A DNA stretch of 19,965 nt from an uncultured Bacilli bacterium. GTDB lineage: Bacteria; Bacillota_I; Bacilli_A; RFN20; CAG-288. The stretch is taken from assembly GCA_948525355.1 (NCBI GenBank), contig CAOSOP010000008.1:1-19965 (forward strand), in the 5' to 3' direction. Positions within the stretch are counted from its first letter, which is position 1. The number at the start of each line of letters is the position of its first letter. Below the pieces are notes generated by a model, which saw nothing but the letters and a program-made list of their open reading frames with translations, was not told where the DNA came from and did not search any database. Made by a program: the position numbers and the translations under genes. Positions 6,813 to 15,368 of the stretch are shown here, in pieces.

Positions 6813-8018
6813 CTAGGTGTTTAAATTATAACCAAGAAGACTATATTTGTCAATTAGTGGGAGTCTGCTACAAACATTAAGTCTTCCAATTTCTATGAAT
6901 GAATCCTTTATACTTTCTTCATCACTTAATAGTTGGTTTAACATAAGAATTACGCTACAGTTATATATAATAAACATTAAAAGATCAAATGAATCAAAGC
7001 TACTAATTAATCTTATATTTAAAAAGTTAAGTCCTAAAGAAATGACTAGTGGTAAATACTTTGATAATGAATCAAGTAACATATACTTTTTTCCTGTTTT
7101 TTGGGCTTTTTTATAATTAGAAAAAAATATGTCTTCATTGTTTGAAGAAACAAAGTTTTCAGCAATTAAGACCTTGCGAAATGCTGCATTCTTTTTTGGC
7201 TTAAAACATAAATAGGAAATAGTTACAACTCCTAAATCTATTAATAATGAAAAGCCATATAGAATATTTATCGTTAGCATAAAATAAAAAATAATGATTA
7301 TCACTTGTAAATGAGTGCAAAAGTTCATCACTGATTTAAAGCAGTTGATTTTAATCTCGATCAAATTATGTAATTCAACTCTATCTTTTTCTTTTAAAAA
7401 ATAAGGAAGAATAAACCTTTTATCGATATTCTCTAATACCCTTATTGATAATAGCTTTTTCACGATATATATTCCGATTAAAAATGCACCAGATGCTATC
7501 AAAAGAACTATATTTCTTTTATCTATGAATATTAAAGTTAAAAATGATAAAGCTAATTCAAAAAAAGATATTGCAATAATATTAATCACTTCTTTGCGAG
7601 AGAATAAATGAATACGCCTAAGTTTTTTCTTTACTACATTAGCCACTTCTAATATCCTATAGCGAAAAATCTTTTTGAATTCATCGATATTCATCTTTCT
7701 TTTTCCTATCAAAGAATCTATCACAATGATCTTTCGGCCACTTATTTTTTCACAGACGACGAAATGCTCTTTATCATTAAAATAGATTGCTGCGATAAAC
7801 GGTTTTTTTATATTCAAAAGCATTTTATCATCGATTTCATATCCCTTTAGATAAACTCCATAATCAGCTGCACAATCAATTATTTGATAAAAATTATGGC
7901 AATTGTTTTTATAATATAAATTAAATACTTTGCTAGACTTATAGATTAAAAACATTAAATTTTTTAATGCACAGATTCCACAATCATTTTCTTTAACTTG
8001 ATATATTATTCGTCCCAC
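6813..8018 (-). CDS. C39-type cysteine peptidase fused to a membrane domain, no ATPase
   Basis: This 401-residue protein begins with a C39 peptidase domain (about 1-125), the double-glycine leader protease of bacteriocin and peptide exporters. The catalytic set is visible: Gln7, Cys13 in NDCGIC, His85 in HFVVCE and Asp101 in VIDSLIG. Five to six hydrophobic segments follow (about 145-165, 170-190, 235-270, 320-340, 345-365), arranged like the membrane half of an ABC exporter. It then ends, where such exporters continue into an ATP-binding domain of over 200 residues. No ATPase gene, precursor peptide or immunity gene is in the window. It starts with GTG, with a weak ribosome site, 27 bases after yqfD, and its stop TAG overlaps the ybeY ribosome site. 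It occupies the place of phoH and pgpH. Substrate and function are unknown. Confidence 0.8.
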   Translation of the reverse strand: MGRIIYQVKENDCGICALKNLMFLIYKSSKVFNLYYKNNCHNFYQIIDCAADYGVYLKGYEIDDKMLLNIKKPFIAAIYFNDKEHFVVCEKISGRKIIVIDSLIGKRKMNIDEFKKIFRYRILEVANVVKKKLRRIHLFSRKEVINIIAISFFELALSFLTLIFIDKRNIVLLIASGAFLIGIYIVKKLLSIRVLENIDKRFILPYFLKEKDRVELHNLIEIKINCFKSVMNFCTHLQVIIIIFYFMLTINILYGFSLLIDLGVVTISYLCFKPKKNAAFRKVLIAENFVSSNNEDIFFSNYKKAQKTGKKYMLLDSLSKYLPLVISLGLNFLNIRLISSFDSFDLLMFIIYNCSVILMLNQLLSDEESIKDSFIEIGRLNVCSRLPLIDKYSLLGYNLNT

Positions 8019-8045
8019 ACTTAATATAGTATGGATTTTTTCTTT

Positions 8046-8969
8046 TTATAAAGAAATGGCAATATCTTCTATAACCGTATAATGAAAGCTAGCTTCAACT
8101 TGATTTCCATTTTCTTTATATTTAAGTAGTTTGCGGTCATCTAAAACTTTATCCTTGGTTAAAACCAGTGAATCAGCTAATTGTATAAGTGCCATAGTGT
8201 TTTCACTCTTTTCACCTTTGTTATTAGTTACAACATTAATGTCATACCAAGTATAAGCATAGACTTTACCAAGAGTAAAAGTTTTAAGACTCTCCTTGTC
8301 ATTGATTTGAATATCTTCACTAACAAGAATCTGATCTTTATCAACCATTTCACCAACTTTAACAAGCGGCGTTCCATATTCTATTTCTATTCTTTCTATC
8401 ACACCACTTCTTTTTGCGATAAGGCTCTTTTTTAAAGATGGTAAGATGATAGGACTTCTCCTTTTTTCATATTTAATCATAACAACCAATCCGTTTTTAG
8501 TTATTTCTATATTCTCCACTTCGTTAATTAGATTGTCATATAAACTCTCTTCAAGCGTTTTTAATTTATCAATGCTTGGCATCGAAGAAAACCTATATAC
8601 TCCATTTGATTTTAAATAACTTGTGATTTTCGAGTTTATTTCATTTGATGACCCATTGATTTTTAAATCATATAGTCGTGTTGAAGAAAAGCAAAACAGT
8701 AAAATACTAAAAATAATTGATATCAGCGTTGTCTTTTTCTTTAATAGAGATTTAATTATTCCTTTAATCGTGCTGCTTCGAATTAGCTTAATGTCATTAA
8801 AATTCTTAAATAGTTTTTTTTCATCACTTGAATCTGCATAAAATGTATATGTAAAATCATCAATCTGTTTAAAATCGTAAACATGAATATTTTCTTCTTT
8901 GAACTTATTTAATACAAAAATGGATGAATAAGCTTTAATCCTATATAAGTCCTTGCTATTTTTCTTCAA
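8046..8969 (-). CDS. yqfD: Sporulation protein YqfD
   Basis: A membrane protein of the YqfD family, whose Bacillus member is made in the mother cell and needed for efficient sporulation. One clear membrane helix lies near residues 80-97. A conserved C-terminal block, KRSGVIERIEIEYGTPLVKV then GEMVDKDQILVS, is the family hallmark. About 307 residues is shorter than the nearly 400 of Bacillus homologues. A GTG at 8978 would lie inside the ribosome site AAGGAG. The TTG at 8969 is eight bases after AAGGAG and is the better start. It overlaps the end of yqfC by 14 bases, so the two are translationally linked. Confidence 0.85.
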   Translation of the reverse strand: MKKNSKDLYRIKAYSSIFVLNKFKEENIHVYDFKQIDDFTYTFYADSSDEKKLFKNFNDIKLIRSSTIKGIIKSLLKKKTTLISIIFSILLFCFSSTRLYDLKINGSSNEINSKITSYLKSNGVYRFSSMPSIDKLKTLEESLYDNLINEVENIEITKNGLVVMIKYEKRRSPIILPSLKKSLIAKRSGVIERIEIEYGTPLVKVGEMVDKDQILVSEDIQINDKESLKTFTLGKVYAYTWYDINVVTNNKGEKSENTMALIQLADSLVLTKDKVLDDRKLLKYKENGNQVEASFHYTVIEDIAISL

Positions 8970-9189
8970 TTTCAACACTCCTTATATTTCCTCTTATCGC
9001 TAGTTCTTCATAGGAAAAATATGAAAGTTTTAAATCATTTCCAGCAATATTAAGCTCTTTTCCATTAAAAATAAGTGAAACTTTATTTCGATTAGCGCTT
9101 ATGATCTTCTCATATCCTTGCACTTCTAATTCTCCACTCTCATAATGAATCAATTTAATCATAATAAAAACTATGAAGAAAAGATTCAT
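8956..9189 (-). CDS. yqfC: YqfC-family sporulation protein
   Basis: A short protein of 77 residues made mostly of beta strands with the YqfC pattern: GYEKIISANRNKVSLIF, then LNIAGNDLKLSYFSYEEL and AIRGNIRSVE. The Bacillus protein is about 90 residues and is paired with YqfD, as here. Its function is not known in detail. The ATG has no clear ribosome site; the gene sits 13 bases after dnaI and may depend on coupling. A second ATG ten codons in (reading MIKLIHYE) is an alternative start. Identification rests on pattern and on the position right before yqfD. Confidence 0.75.
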   Translation of the reverse strand: MNLFFIVFIMIKLIHYESGELEVQGYEKIISANRNKVSLIFNGKELNIAGNDLKLSYFSYEELAIRGNIRSVEIEEK

Positions 9190-9202
9190 TTTATGATGTT
9201 AA

Positions 9203-10096
9203 TCAAAATAGAAGCGGATCATCAATTTCAAATTTATTATATTGTTCAAGCATCTTAGTAATTTTTGAAGACACTTTATAATTAGGTAAATAATCAGCAA
9301 CAGGTTTATTTGAAGTGATTAAAAGAATGTGATTTTCTTCAAAGGCAAGCGAAAGAATCTTTGGAAGCTGATCAACAATAAAATCATAAGAAAATTTGGC
9401 ATTTTGAATATTATTTAAAACAATAATATCTGATCTATTTAACTTTCCCATCAAACTTAAAAATTCATCGTTATTCAAGCCTACCAATGATTTTGATCCT
9501 TCTAAAAAGGATATTCTTAAATTCTTACTTATTCCATAATAAGCGATTAGCCGAGCTAGAAAATCTTTATTTCTATTCTTGCAGTATAAAATAATTCCAT
9601 CACTGCATTTTGATTTAAGATAATTTGAACAAGTAGAAGCAATATATCCAGCCGCTTTGAAAAAAGGTGTTCGACCATTTTTAAAATTTAAAGAAGAGAA
9701 TTTTCCTATTGAATCAAAAAATGTAAGTGGGTCAACATCGGTAGTAACGATATTATTTAGATAAGGTATTATCTTTTTTCTCTTTTCACAGATATATCTT
9801 TTGACCGAATAATCATTTTTAACACCGACTTTAATAAGTTCTAAACGATAACCTTTGTTTTCCTTTGGGCATTTTGAAAATGAGGTACAACCTTCACACT
9901 TTTTCAAGTCCTCTAAAATTCGATAAATCCAAGGAAGTGCATCATTAAACTCTTCATCGGTTTTTAAAATACTATTAAAATAACTCTTGTATTCATCATT
10001 CTTTTCTAGTGTTTCTAAGACACTTTTTTTTAATTGTTCCTGATCTTTTTTATACTCTTCATCATTAAGAAGAGAAAAGTTTTCTAATCCTTCCAT
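9203..10096 (-). CDS. dnaI: DnaI-type helicase loader with degenerate ATPase motifs
   Basis: By position after dnaB and by layout this is DnaI, the AAA+ protein that loads the replicative helicase DnaC. The N-terminal helicase-binding domain is kept, with CEGC (67-70), Cys76 and Cys103 available for zinc. In the C-terminal half the Walker A loop, expected as GxxGxGKT, is replaced by YCKNRNKD (about 171-178), and the Walker B DD is replaced by NN in IIVLNNIQ (about 224-231). The later LLITSNKP still matches the sensor-1 TSN. So the fold seems kept while ATP binding looks lost. I chose the ATG at 10096: GAGG is 7 bases upstream and the dnaB stop overlaps it (TGATG). A TTG one codon earlier is too near the ribosome site. 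Confidence 0.82.
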   Translation of the reverse strand: MEGLENFSLLNDEEYKKDQEQLKKSVLETLEKNDEYKSYFNSILKTDEEFNDALPWIYRILEDLKKCEGCTSFSKCPKENKGYRLELIKVGVKNDYSVKRYICEKRKKIIPYLNNIVTTDVDPLTFFDSIGKFSSLNFKNGRTPFFKAAGYIASTCSNYLKSKCSDGIILYCKNRNKDFLARLIAYYGISKNLRISFLEGSKSLVGLNNDEFLSLMGKLNRSDIIVLNNIQNAKFSYDFIVDQLPKILSLAFEENHILLITSNKPVADYLPNYKVSSKITKMLEQYNKFEIDDPLLF

Positions 10097-11379
10097 CAAA
10101 GCACCTCAAATTCATCAAAGGCCTCAGTGTCAATCTCCTTTTCAGCCTTGCCTAGTTTATTTCCATCACTAGTTTCTTTCAAGTTTATTTCTTTTTCTTT
10201 TTTCATCTTGCCTTGAATTTCTTTATCTTTATGGTAGAAGAAGTAAAAAGCTTCATATGGGTCAAGTTTAATCGAATTAAACACCAACGAACGGGCTAAC
10301 TTTAATATATATTTACGTGATAGAGTTCCTTGAGTATAATAAAGCGTTCGATCAATTAAAACACAAATAACACTTGGAGAAAGTTCAAAATCTCGTGCCA
10401 ACTCTTCAATTAAATCATAATCAGAAGCATATAACTTCGATTTTACTAAATGCTTTAAAACAACATCTGGTGGAAGCTTCGTGAAAGCTTTGATTTTTTT
10501 TGCTGTATCAGAATCACCAAGATATGAAGCATATTCATGATTTTCCTCTAGAATGACTGACTCAAGGCTTGGTAGAATATTATGAAGTTTCTTCTTAAAT
10601 GTTTCTTCTGAAAAAACATTCCCTATTGTATTTGAATCGTGATATAAGCGAACTAGAGTATTATAATCTAAATTATATAATTCCATCGATAGCGATAGAA
10701 GATTTATACAGCTTTTATCAAAAGAAGACTCAGAAAACAATATATATTCATCTGGATAAACTTCATTCAGTTTTGAAATAAATGTTGCAAGTTCAAATCT
10801 ATTTTCTTCTTCATCACGCGATATATATTCAAAGTTTTCATTGTGCTCAACAAAGAAATTATCATCAATTTCAAAAACATCAGAAAATGAAACGCTGATA
10901 TCCTTAAATTGCTCACTGATTTTTTCACCAATTTTAAATGTTAATTTCAATCTATTTAATTCAGTCATCGTAATCTTTTTTACTAATAGACTTAGAAGAA
11001 GACTGCCGCTTGCAAAAAATCTCTTCGGATCTTGCGGTAAAAATAATTGAAAGATATATTCATCATGAGTGTCATAACTCGTTTTATATGTTTTCATCAA
11101 CTTCGATGCTTCTAATGCCTCTCGTGCACTGATAAACTTTGCACCAGAAATATTAAGTCTGGACATTAAATCCTTTAATTCATTAGATTTAATCAAACTA
11201 TAATCTGCCTCCTGCTCTAAGTAATTATAGAGAGAATAAGCATCACTTCCAATTATCGGGAGGTAAAGGATTGATAAAACCTTATGATCCAGTTTTGATA
11301 GATCATAATTTTTTCTGATTTGATATCGATCGTAATTATTACTTGCCATATAAATTATTTTATCATAACTTGAAAACAT
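10096..11379 (-). CDS. dnaB: Replication initiation and membrane attachment protein DnaB
   Basis: This matches the Gram-positive DnaB (not the helicase), a co-loader that acts with DnaD and DnaI at the origin and at restarted forks. The N-terminal winged-helix region starts near YDLSKLDHKVLSILYLPIIG (about 25-44). A DnaD/DnaB-like helical C-terminal module covers about 295-395 (LPPDVVLKHLVKSKLYASDY onward). The tail is charged and probably disordered. At 427 residues it is near the usual 470. It begins the operon that runs to recO. Neither the ATG at 11379 nor the one at 11349 has a clear ribosome site, so the exact start is uncertain. Confidence 0.88.
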   Translation of the reverse strand: MFSSYDKIIYMASNNYDRYQIRKNYDLSKLDHKVLSILYLPIIGSDAYSLYNYLEQEADYSLIKSNELKDLMSRLNISGAKFISAREALEASKLMKTYKTSYDTHDEYIFQLFLPQDPKRFFASGSLLLSLLVKKITMTELNRLKLTFKIGEKISEQFKDISVSFSDVFEIDDNFFVEHNENFEYISRDEEENRFELATFISKLNEVYPDEYILFSESSFDKSCINLLSLSMELYNLDYNTLVRLYHDSNTIGNVFSEETFKKKLHNILPSLESVILEENHEYASYLGDSDTAKKIKAFTKLPPDVVLKHLVKSKLYASDYDLIEELARDFELSPSVICVLIDRTLYYTQGTLSRKYILKLARSLVFNSIKLDPYEAFYFFYHKDKEIQGKMKKEKEINLKETSDGNKLGKAEKEIDTEAFDEFEVL

Positions 11380-11433
11380 ATGACATACAAAAATTATTTA
11401 ACTAAATAAGCAAACATATATATTAGTGTATAC

Positions 11434-11462
11434 TTGAAATGAAAACGCTTTCTTGATAAAAT
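11434..11462 (+). promoter_or_regulatory. Promoter of the nuclease gene with a cre-like box
   Basis: TTGAAA (11434-11439) and TAAAAT (11457-11462) are 17 bases apart. The spacer begins with TGAAAACGCTTTCT (11440-11453), which matches the CcpA cre consensus TGWAANCGNTNWCA at 13 of 14 positions. A cre inside the core promoter is the classic layout for catabolite repression by steric block, so the gene may be turned off when preferred sugars are present (inference). Confidence 0.75.
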
Positions 11463-11489
11463 ATCTAATAAATTTAGGAGGATAAATAA

Positions 11490-12563
11490 ATGAAAAAGGT
11501 GGCAAAGATAATTACACTATTAAGTTTATTCACATTATCATCATGTAGTATTACTGATAGTCCAAAAAATACAACAACTCCAAGTAATCCTATAAACACA
11601 AGCAGTCCAACAACTTCTACGGAATTAACTGGACCTTCAACTCCACCTATAAGTTCTTCTGCTACTGATTCTATTTCTAAACCGAGCAGTCCATCAAGTC
11701 CAGATATAAGCACTGCACCTTCAAGCAGCAGTTCTACAACACCATCAAAGCCTTCAACACCACCAGTACAGCCTGGTTCTGATTATGTTCCAATTCCAAA
11801 TAGCAACAATAGATTGGTTGTTCATAAATCTGCTGTCTCCTATTATAGTTCAGTCAATTTTGCACTTCCAAAAAAAGATTTAAAGACCAGTTTAAGCAAA
11901 AAAATATCATCTAATTTTAATTCAATTTCATATGACGGATTGTGGTCAGCTTTTAAAGACACTGATTTTGTCAATGGAAAAATTCTCGATATGTATTCCG
12001 ATATTACTTGTAACAGCCCACAATGTGGAAGCTACTCTTCCGAAGGTGATTGTTATAATCGTGAACATTCAGTACCAAAGAGTTGGTTTGGTCAAGCCAA
12101 ACCAGCATATAGTGACTTATTCCATCTATATCCAACTGATGGAAAGGTCAATGGTATGAGAAGCAATTATGCTTTTGGAGAAGTTGTAAATGCCACATAT
12201 ACTTCTCACAATGGATCCAAACTCGGCTCCGCTGATACAAGTTTTGGTTATTCAGGAAAAGTCTTTGAACCAATCGATGAGTATAAAGGCGATTTTGCTA
12301 GAACTTATTTCTACTTCGTCACTAGATACGAAGGACTAAATACAACAAGCGGTGATGGTCGTGTGCACTTTGAAAGTGGCAATGGCTATCCAGGCTTAAC
12401 AAAATACAGTTTGAAACTCTTCGCTAAATGGCATAAAGAAGATCCAGTTAGTGAAAAAGAGATTGCAAGAAACGAGGTAATTTATACAAAGTACCAACAT
12501 AACCGCAATCCCTTCATCGACATTCCTGATTTACCTAACTATCTTTGGGAAGGATTAATGTAA
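11490..12563 (+). CDS. Secreted lipoprotein nuclease, endonuclease I family
   Basis: A 357-residue exported nuclease of the EndA/Vvn-like His-Me-finger family, which cuts DNA and often RNA without much sequence choice. It has a short basic and hydrophobic signal peptide with lipobox LSSC (Cys19), so it should be lipid-anchored outside the cell. Residues 20-95 are a Ser/Thr/Pro-rich spacer, as in wall-spanning lipoproteins. The catalytic block is CYNREHSVPKSWFG with His193, followed by SDLFHLYPTDGKVNGMRSNY with the expected Asn metal ligand. Four cysteines near 174-188 may pair. The ATG has AGGAGG 8 bases upstream. It is the only convincing rightward gene and its end overlaps the yfcE-like gene by 9 bases tail to tail. 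Likely role: use of extracellular nucleic acid as nutrient. Confidence 0.92.
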   Translation: MKKVAKIITLLSLFTLSSCSITDSPKNTTTPSNPINTSSPTTSTELTGPSTPPISSSATDSISKPSSPSSPDISTAPSSSSSTTPSKPSTPPVQPGSDYVPIPNSNNRLVVHKSAVSYYSSVNFALPKKDLKTSLSKKISSNFNSISYDGLWSAFKDTDFVNGKILDMYSDITCNSPQCGSYSSEGDCYNREHSVPKSWFGQAKPAYSDLFHLYPTDGKVNGMRSNYAFGEVVNATYTSHNGSKLGSADTSFGYSGKVFEPIDEYKGDFARTYFYFVTRYEGLNTTSGDGRVHFESGNGYPGLTKYSLKLFAKWHKEDPVSEKEIARNEVIYTKYQHNRNPFIDIPDLPNYLWEGLM

Positions 12564-13103
12564 AATATTAAGTTCAAAGATTAATTCATTTGTATTTATA
12601 TCGTTAAATTTTACTTCTCCATTTTCGCATATAGATAAATACGCATAGTTATCATCTTTTGGTAATGATATAGATCCAGGACTTAGCAGGTACATTCCCT
12701 TATGCAATCTATGATGTATTACGTGATAGTGTCCAAATAAATAAACATTATAAAGACCTTTGGGTGGATTATCTGGACCATACTTATGACCGTGATCACA
12801 ATATATCGTTATGTCATTAAAACTTAAAGAAAGTGAATCATTTAACTTAAATTCAGATACCATTTGATCTACTTCTGAATCACAATTTCCTTTAACACAA
12901 TATATTTTATCTTTGTATTGATTTAATAGTTCATAACATTCTTTAGGACTATATTTTTCTGGAAGAGGATTTCTTGGTCCGTGATAATATAAATCTCCTA
13001 AAATAACTAAAGAGGTGTAACCGCCTTTATCAAAAATATCTATAGCCTTTTTTAATTGTCCAATCGAACCATGAATATCACTTATAACCATTAACTTTTT
13101 CAT
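12555..13103 (-). CDS. yfcE: YfcE/MJ0936-type metallophosphodiesterase
   Basis: A cytoplasmic calcineurin-like phosphodiesterase of 182 residues, the family's usual length. All metal-binding motifs are present: DIHG (9-12), GD in LGDLYYHG (near 36), GNCD (near 73), HGH in DHGHKYG and GHYH near the C-terminus. YfcE enzymes hydrolyse phosphodiester model substrates; the natural substrate is uncertain. It lies 31 bases after pnp, behind a hairpin that overlaps the pnp stop, so it may be co-transcribed at lower level. No strong ribosome site is visible. Confidence 0.9.
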   Translation of the reverse strand: MKKLMVISDIHGSIGQLKKAIDIFDKGGYTSLVILGDLYYHGPRNPLPEKYSPKECYELLNQYKDKIYCVKGNCDSEVDQMVSEFKLNDSLSLSFNDITIYCDHGHKYGPDNPPKGLYNVYLFGHYHVIHHRLHKGMYLLSPGSISLPKDDNYAYLSICENGEVKFNDINTNELIFELNILH

Positions 13104-13117
13104 TTTTTAACCAAAGG

Positions 13118-13136
13118 AAAAGGCCTAATGGCCTTT
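13118..13136 (-). terminator. Hairpin at the end of pnp (weak terminator or attenuator)
   Basis: AAAGGCC-ATTA-GGCCTTT on the minus strand is a perfect 7-base stem with a 4-base loop, overlapping the pnp stop codon. Only four T follow before two C, so it may partly terminate or may protect the pnp mRNA end while letting some transcription through to the next gene. Confidence 0.65.
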
Positions 13137-15315
13137 ATTCCTTGTTCTCCTTTTTGTTATTTTTTCTTGGCGGACGTGAATTTTCGACATAGTCCTCTGG
13201 TTTTTCAGTGAATTCGCGATGTGATAAATCAACACGACCTTTTTCATCCACTTTTGTGACGATAACTTTTAATGTATCACCAATCTTACAAACATCCTCA
13301 GTCTTATCAATTCTGTTCCAAGCAAGTCTAGATATGTGGCACATTCCATCTGTATCTCCAAATAAGTTGACGAAGCATCCATAAGGTTCAATTCTTACAA
13401 CTTTTCCCTCAAATACCTCTCCAACCTTTGCAACTCTTGCAATTGATTGAATCATATTGACGGCTTTATTCAATGATGTCTTATCAGTATGATAAACAAC
13501 AACTCGTCCCTCATCGCTGATATCTATCTTACAGTTGTCACATTTTTCAATTATATCGTTAATAACCTTACCTTGGCTTCCAATAACTTCTCTGATTTTA
13601 TCGACTGGAATATTAAATGCAACCATCTTTAAAGCATAATCGGATAATTCTTCTCTTGGTTCACTAATTGCACCTAGCATAACATCAAGTATTTCTTTAC
13701 GCGCTGAATGTGCTCTAGTCAAGGCTTCACGAAGAATCTCTTCGGTAATTCCTTTGATTTTTATATCCATTTGTAAGGCTGTGACACCATTTGGCGTTCC
13801 AGCTACTTTGAAGTCCATATCACCTAAATGATCTTCTAGACCTTGAATATCTGTCAAGATCGTATATGGGTGTTTTCCATCAAGTGGTCCACTAGTGATC
13901 AAACCCATTGCAATTCCAGAAACTGGTGCCTTAATTGGAACACCTGCATCCATGAGCGCCATGCAAGAGGCACAAATAGAAGCCTGTGAAGAACTACCAT
14001 TTGATTCTAAAACTTCAGCAACAAGTCTTATCGTATATGGGAATTCTTCCTCACTTGGGATAACATAACTCAAAGCTCTTTCACCCAATGCACCATGGCC
14101 GATTTCTCTTCTTCCTGGTGTTCCCATACGTCCAATTTCACCAACTGAGAATGGTGGGAAATTATAGTGATGCATGAATCTTTTTGATTCTTCATCGGTT
14201 AAATTATCAATTATTTGTGAATCAGACAACGCTCCTAAAGTACATGAAGACATAACCTGTGTTTGCCCACGTGTGAACATTGCTGAACCATGAACGCGTG
14301 GAAGGAGATGAACTTGTGCATCAAGCGGACGAATTTCTTCAATTTTTCTTCCATCAGGTCTAACTTTGTCTTCGGTAATGAGTCTTCTAACTTCATCACG
14401 AACAACATTCTCCATGATTTCGTTTACTTGTTTCAAAACGAAATTCTTTTCCTTTTCATCCTTATATGCTTTTTCTTCATATGAGGTAGATATTTCACTT
14501 TCAATATCATCTATAGCATTTTGTCTTTCAAGTTTATCGTGAATTGAAACCGCCTTGATCAAACGATTCTTGCATAAAGACTCTACTGCATTCTTTAATT
14601 CTTCATCAATTTTATAAAGCTTAATTTCTCTTTTTTCTTTACCGACTTCCTTAATAATATCTCTTTGGAATTCGATTAATTTCTTTATCGCACGATGACC
14701 GAAAAGAATGGCTTGTAACATATCTTCTTCACTGACTTCAGCTGCACCACTTTCGACCATATTTATGGCTTCATATGTACCTGCAACAGCCAAATTAATG
14801 TCTGATTGTTTCATCAATTCACGGCCTGGATTAATGACAAATTCACCGTTAATTCTTCCGACATAAACACCAGCAATCGGACCATCAAAAGGAATATCAG
14901 ATATTCCAAGTGCCAAAGAAGAACCAAACATAGCTGTCATCTCTGGAGTTGCATTCTGATCGACAGACATAACCATATTAACTATTTGGACTTCATTTCT
15001 AAATCCCTCAGGGAACATAGGTCTAATAGGCCTATCAATTAAACGTGCAGTTAATGTTGCATGTTCTCCTGGTCTACCCTCTCTGCGAAGGAAACTTCCA
15101 GGAATTTTTCCAACAGCGTACTGCTTTTCTTCATAACCTACAGTAAGTGGGAAGAAGTCAACCCCCTCTTTAGGTTCTTTTGCCGCACATACAGTAGATA
15201 AAACAACTGTATCGTTATAGCGAACTAAACAAGCACCACCTGCTTGCTTTGAGATTTCACCAATCTCTACTTGAAGGTGCTTACCTTCAAAATCCATTTC
15301 AAATACTCTTTTCAT
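13135..15315 (-). CDS. pnp: Polyribonucleotide nucleotidyltransferase (PNPase)
   Basis: PNPase, 726 residues, degrades RNA from the 3' end using phosphate and can add tails in reverse. The two RNase PH cores (about 10-225 and 315-545) flank a helical domain. The second core carries FTRGQTQ (347-353), the SNGSSSQASIC block (438-448) and acidic residues around TDIQGLEDHLGDMD (488-501). The KH domain has IGSQGK at 578-583, which keeps GxxG although GPGG is more usual. An S1 domain follows (about 632-702) and then a basic tail. No rpsO lies upstream, unlike many genomes. The ATG is preceded by GAAAGG. Confidence 0.97.
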   Translation of the reverse strand: MKRVFEMDFEGKHLQVEIGEISKQAGGACLVRYNDTVVLSTVCAAKEPKEGVDFFPLTVGYEEKQYAVGKIPGSFLRREGRPGEHATLTARLIDRPIRPMFPEGFRNEVQIVNMVMSVDQNATPEMTAMFGSSLALGISDIPFDGPIAGVYVGRINGEFVINPGRELMKQSDINLAVAGTYEAINMVESGAAEVSEEDMLQAILFGHRAIKKLIEFQRDIIKEVGKEKREIKLYKIDEELKNAVESLCKNRLIKAVSIHDKLERQNAIDDIESEISTSYEEKAYKDEKEKNFVLKQVNEIMENVVRDEVRRLITEDKVRPDGRKIEEIRPLDAQVHLLPRVHGSAMFTRGQTQVMSSCTLGALSDSQIIDNLTDEESKRFMHHYNFPPFSVGEIGRMGTPGRREIGHGALGERALSYVIPSEEEFPYTIRLVAEVLESNGSSSQASICASCMALMDAGVPIKAPVSGIAMGLITSGPLDGKHPYTILTDIQGLEDHLGDMDFKVAGTPNGVTALQMDIKIKGITEEILREALTRAHSARKEILDVMLGAISEPREELSDYALKMVAFNIPVDKIREVIGSQGKVINDIIEKCDNCKIDISDEGRVVVYHTDKTSLNKAVNMIQSIARVAKVGEVFEGKVVRIEPYGCFVNLFGDTDGMCHISRLAWNRIDKTEDVCKIGDTLKVIVTKVDEKGRVDLSHREFTEKPEDYVENSRPPRKNNKKENKE

Positions 15316-15339
15316 TTGTAACCTTTCATAAACATATTG

Positions 15340-15368
15340 ATTTTAACATAAGTTATTATAAATGTTAA
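15340..15368 (-). promoter_or_regulatory. Likely promoter of pnp
   Basis: On the minus strand TTAACA (15368-15363) and TAAAAT (15345-15340) are 17 bases apart, with TGT just before the -10 giving a partial extended -10. The box is about 24 bases from the pnp start codon. Confidence 0.6.

Noticed and set aside
11474..11713. Leftward frame opposite the start of the nuclease gene
   Set aside because: It is antisense to the signal peptide and Ser/Thr/Pro spacer of a well-supported lipoprotein; its Gly/Val/Leu-rich text is a by-product of that repeat-rich coding.
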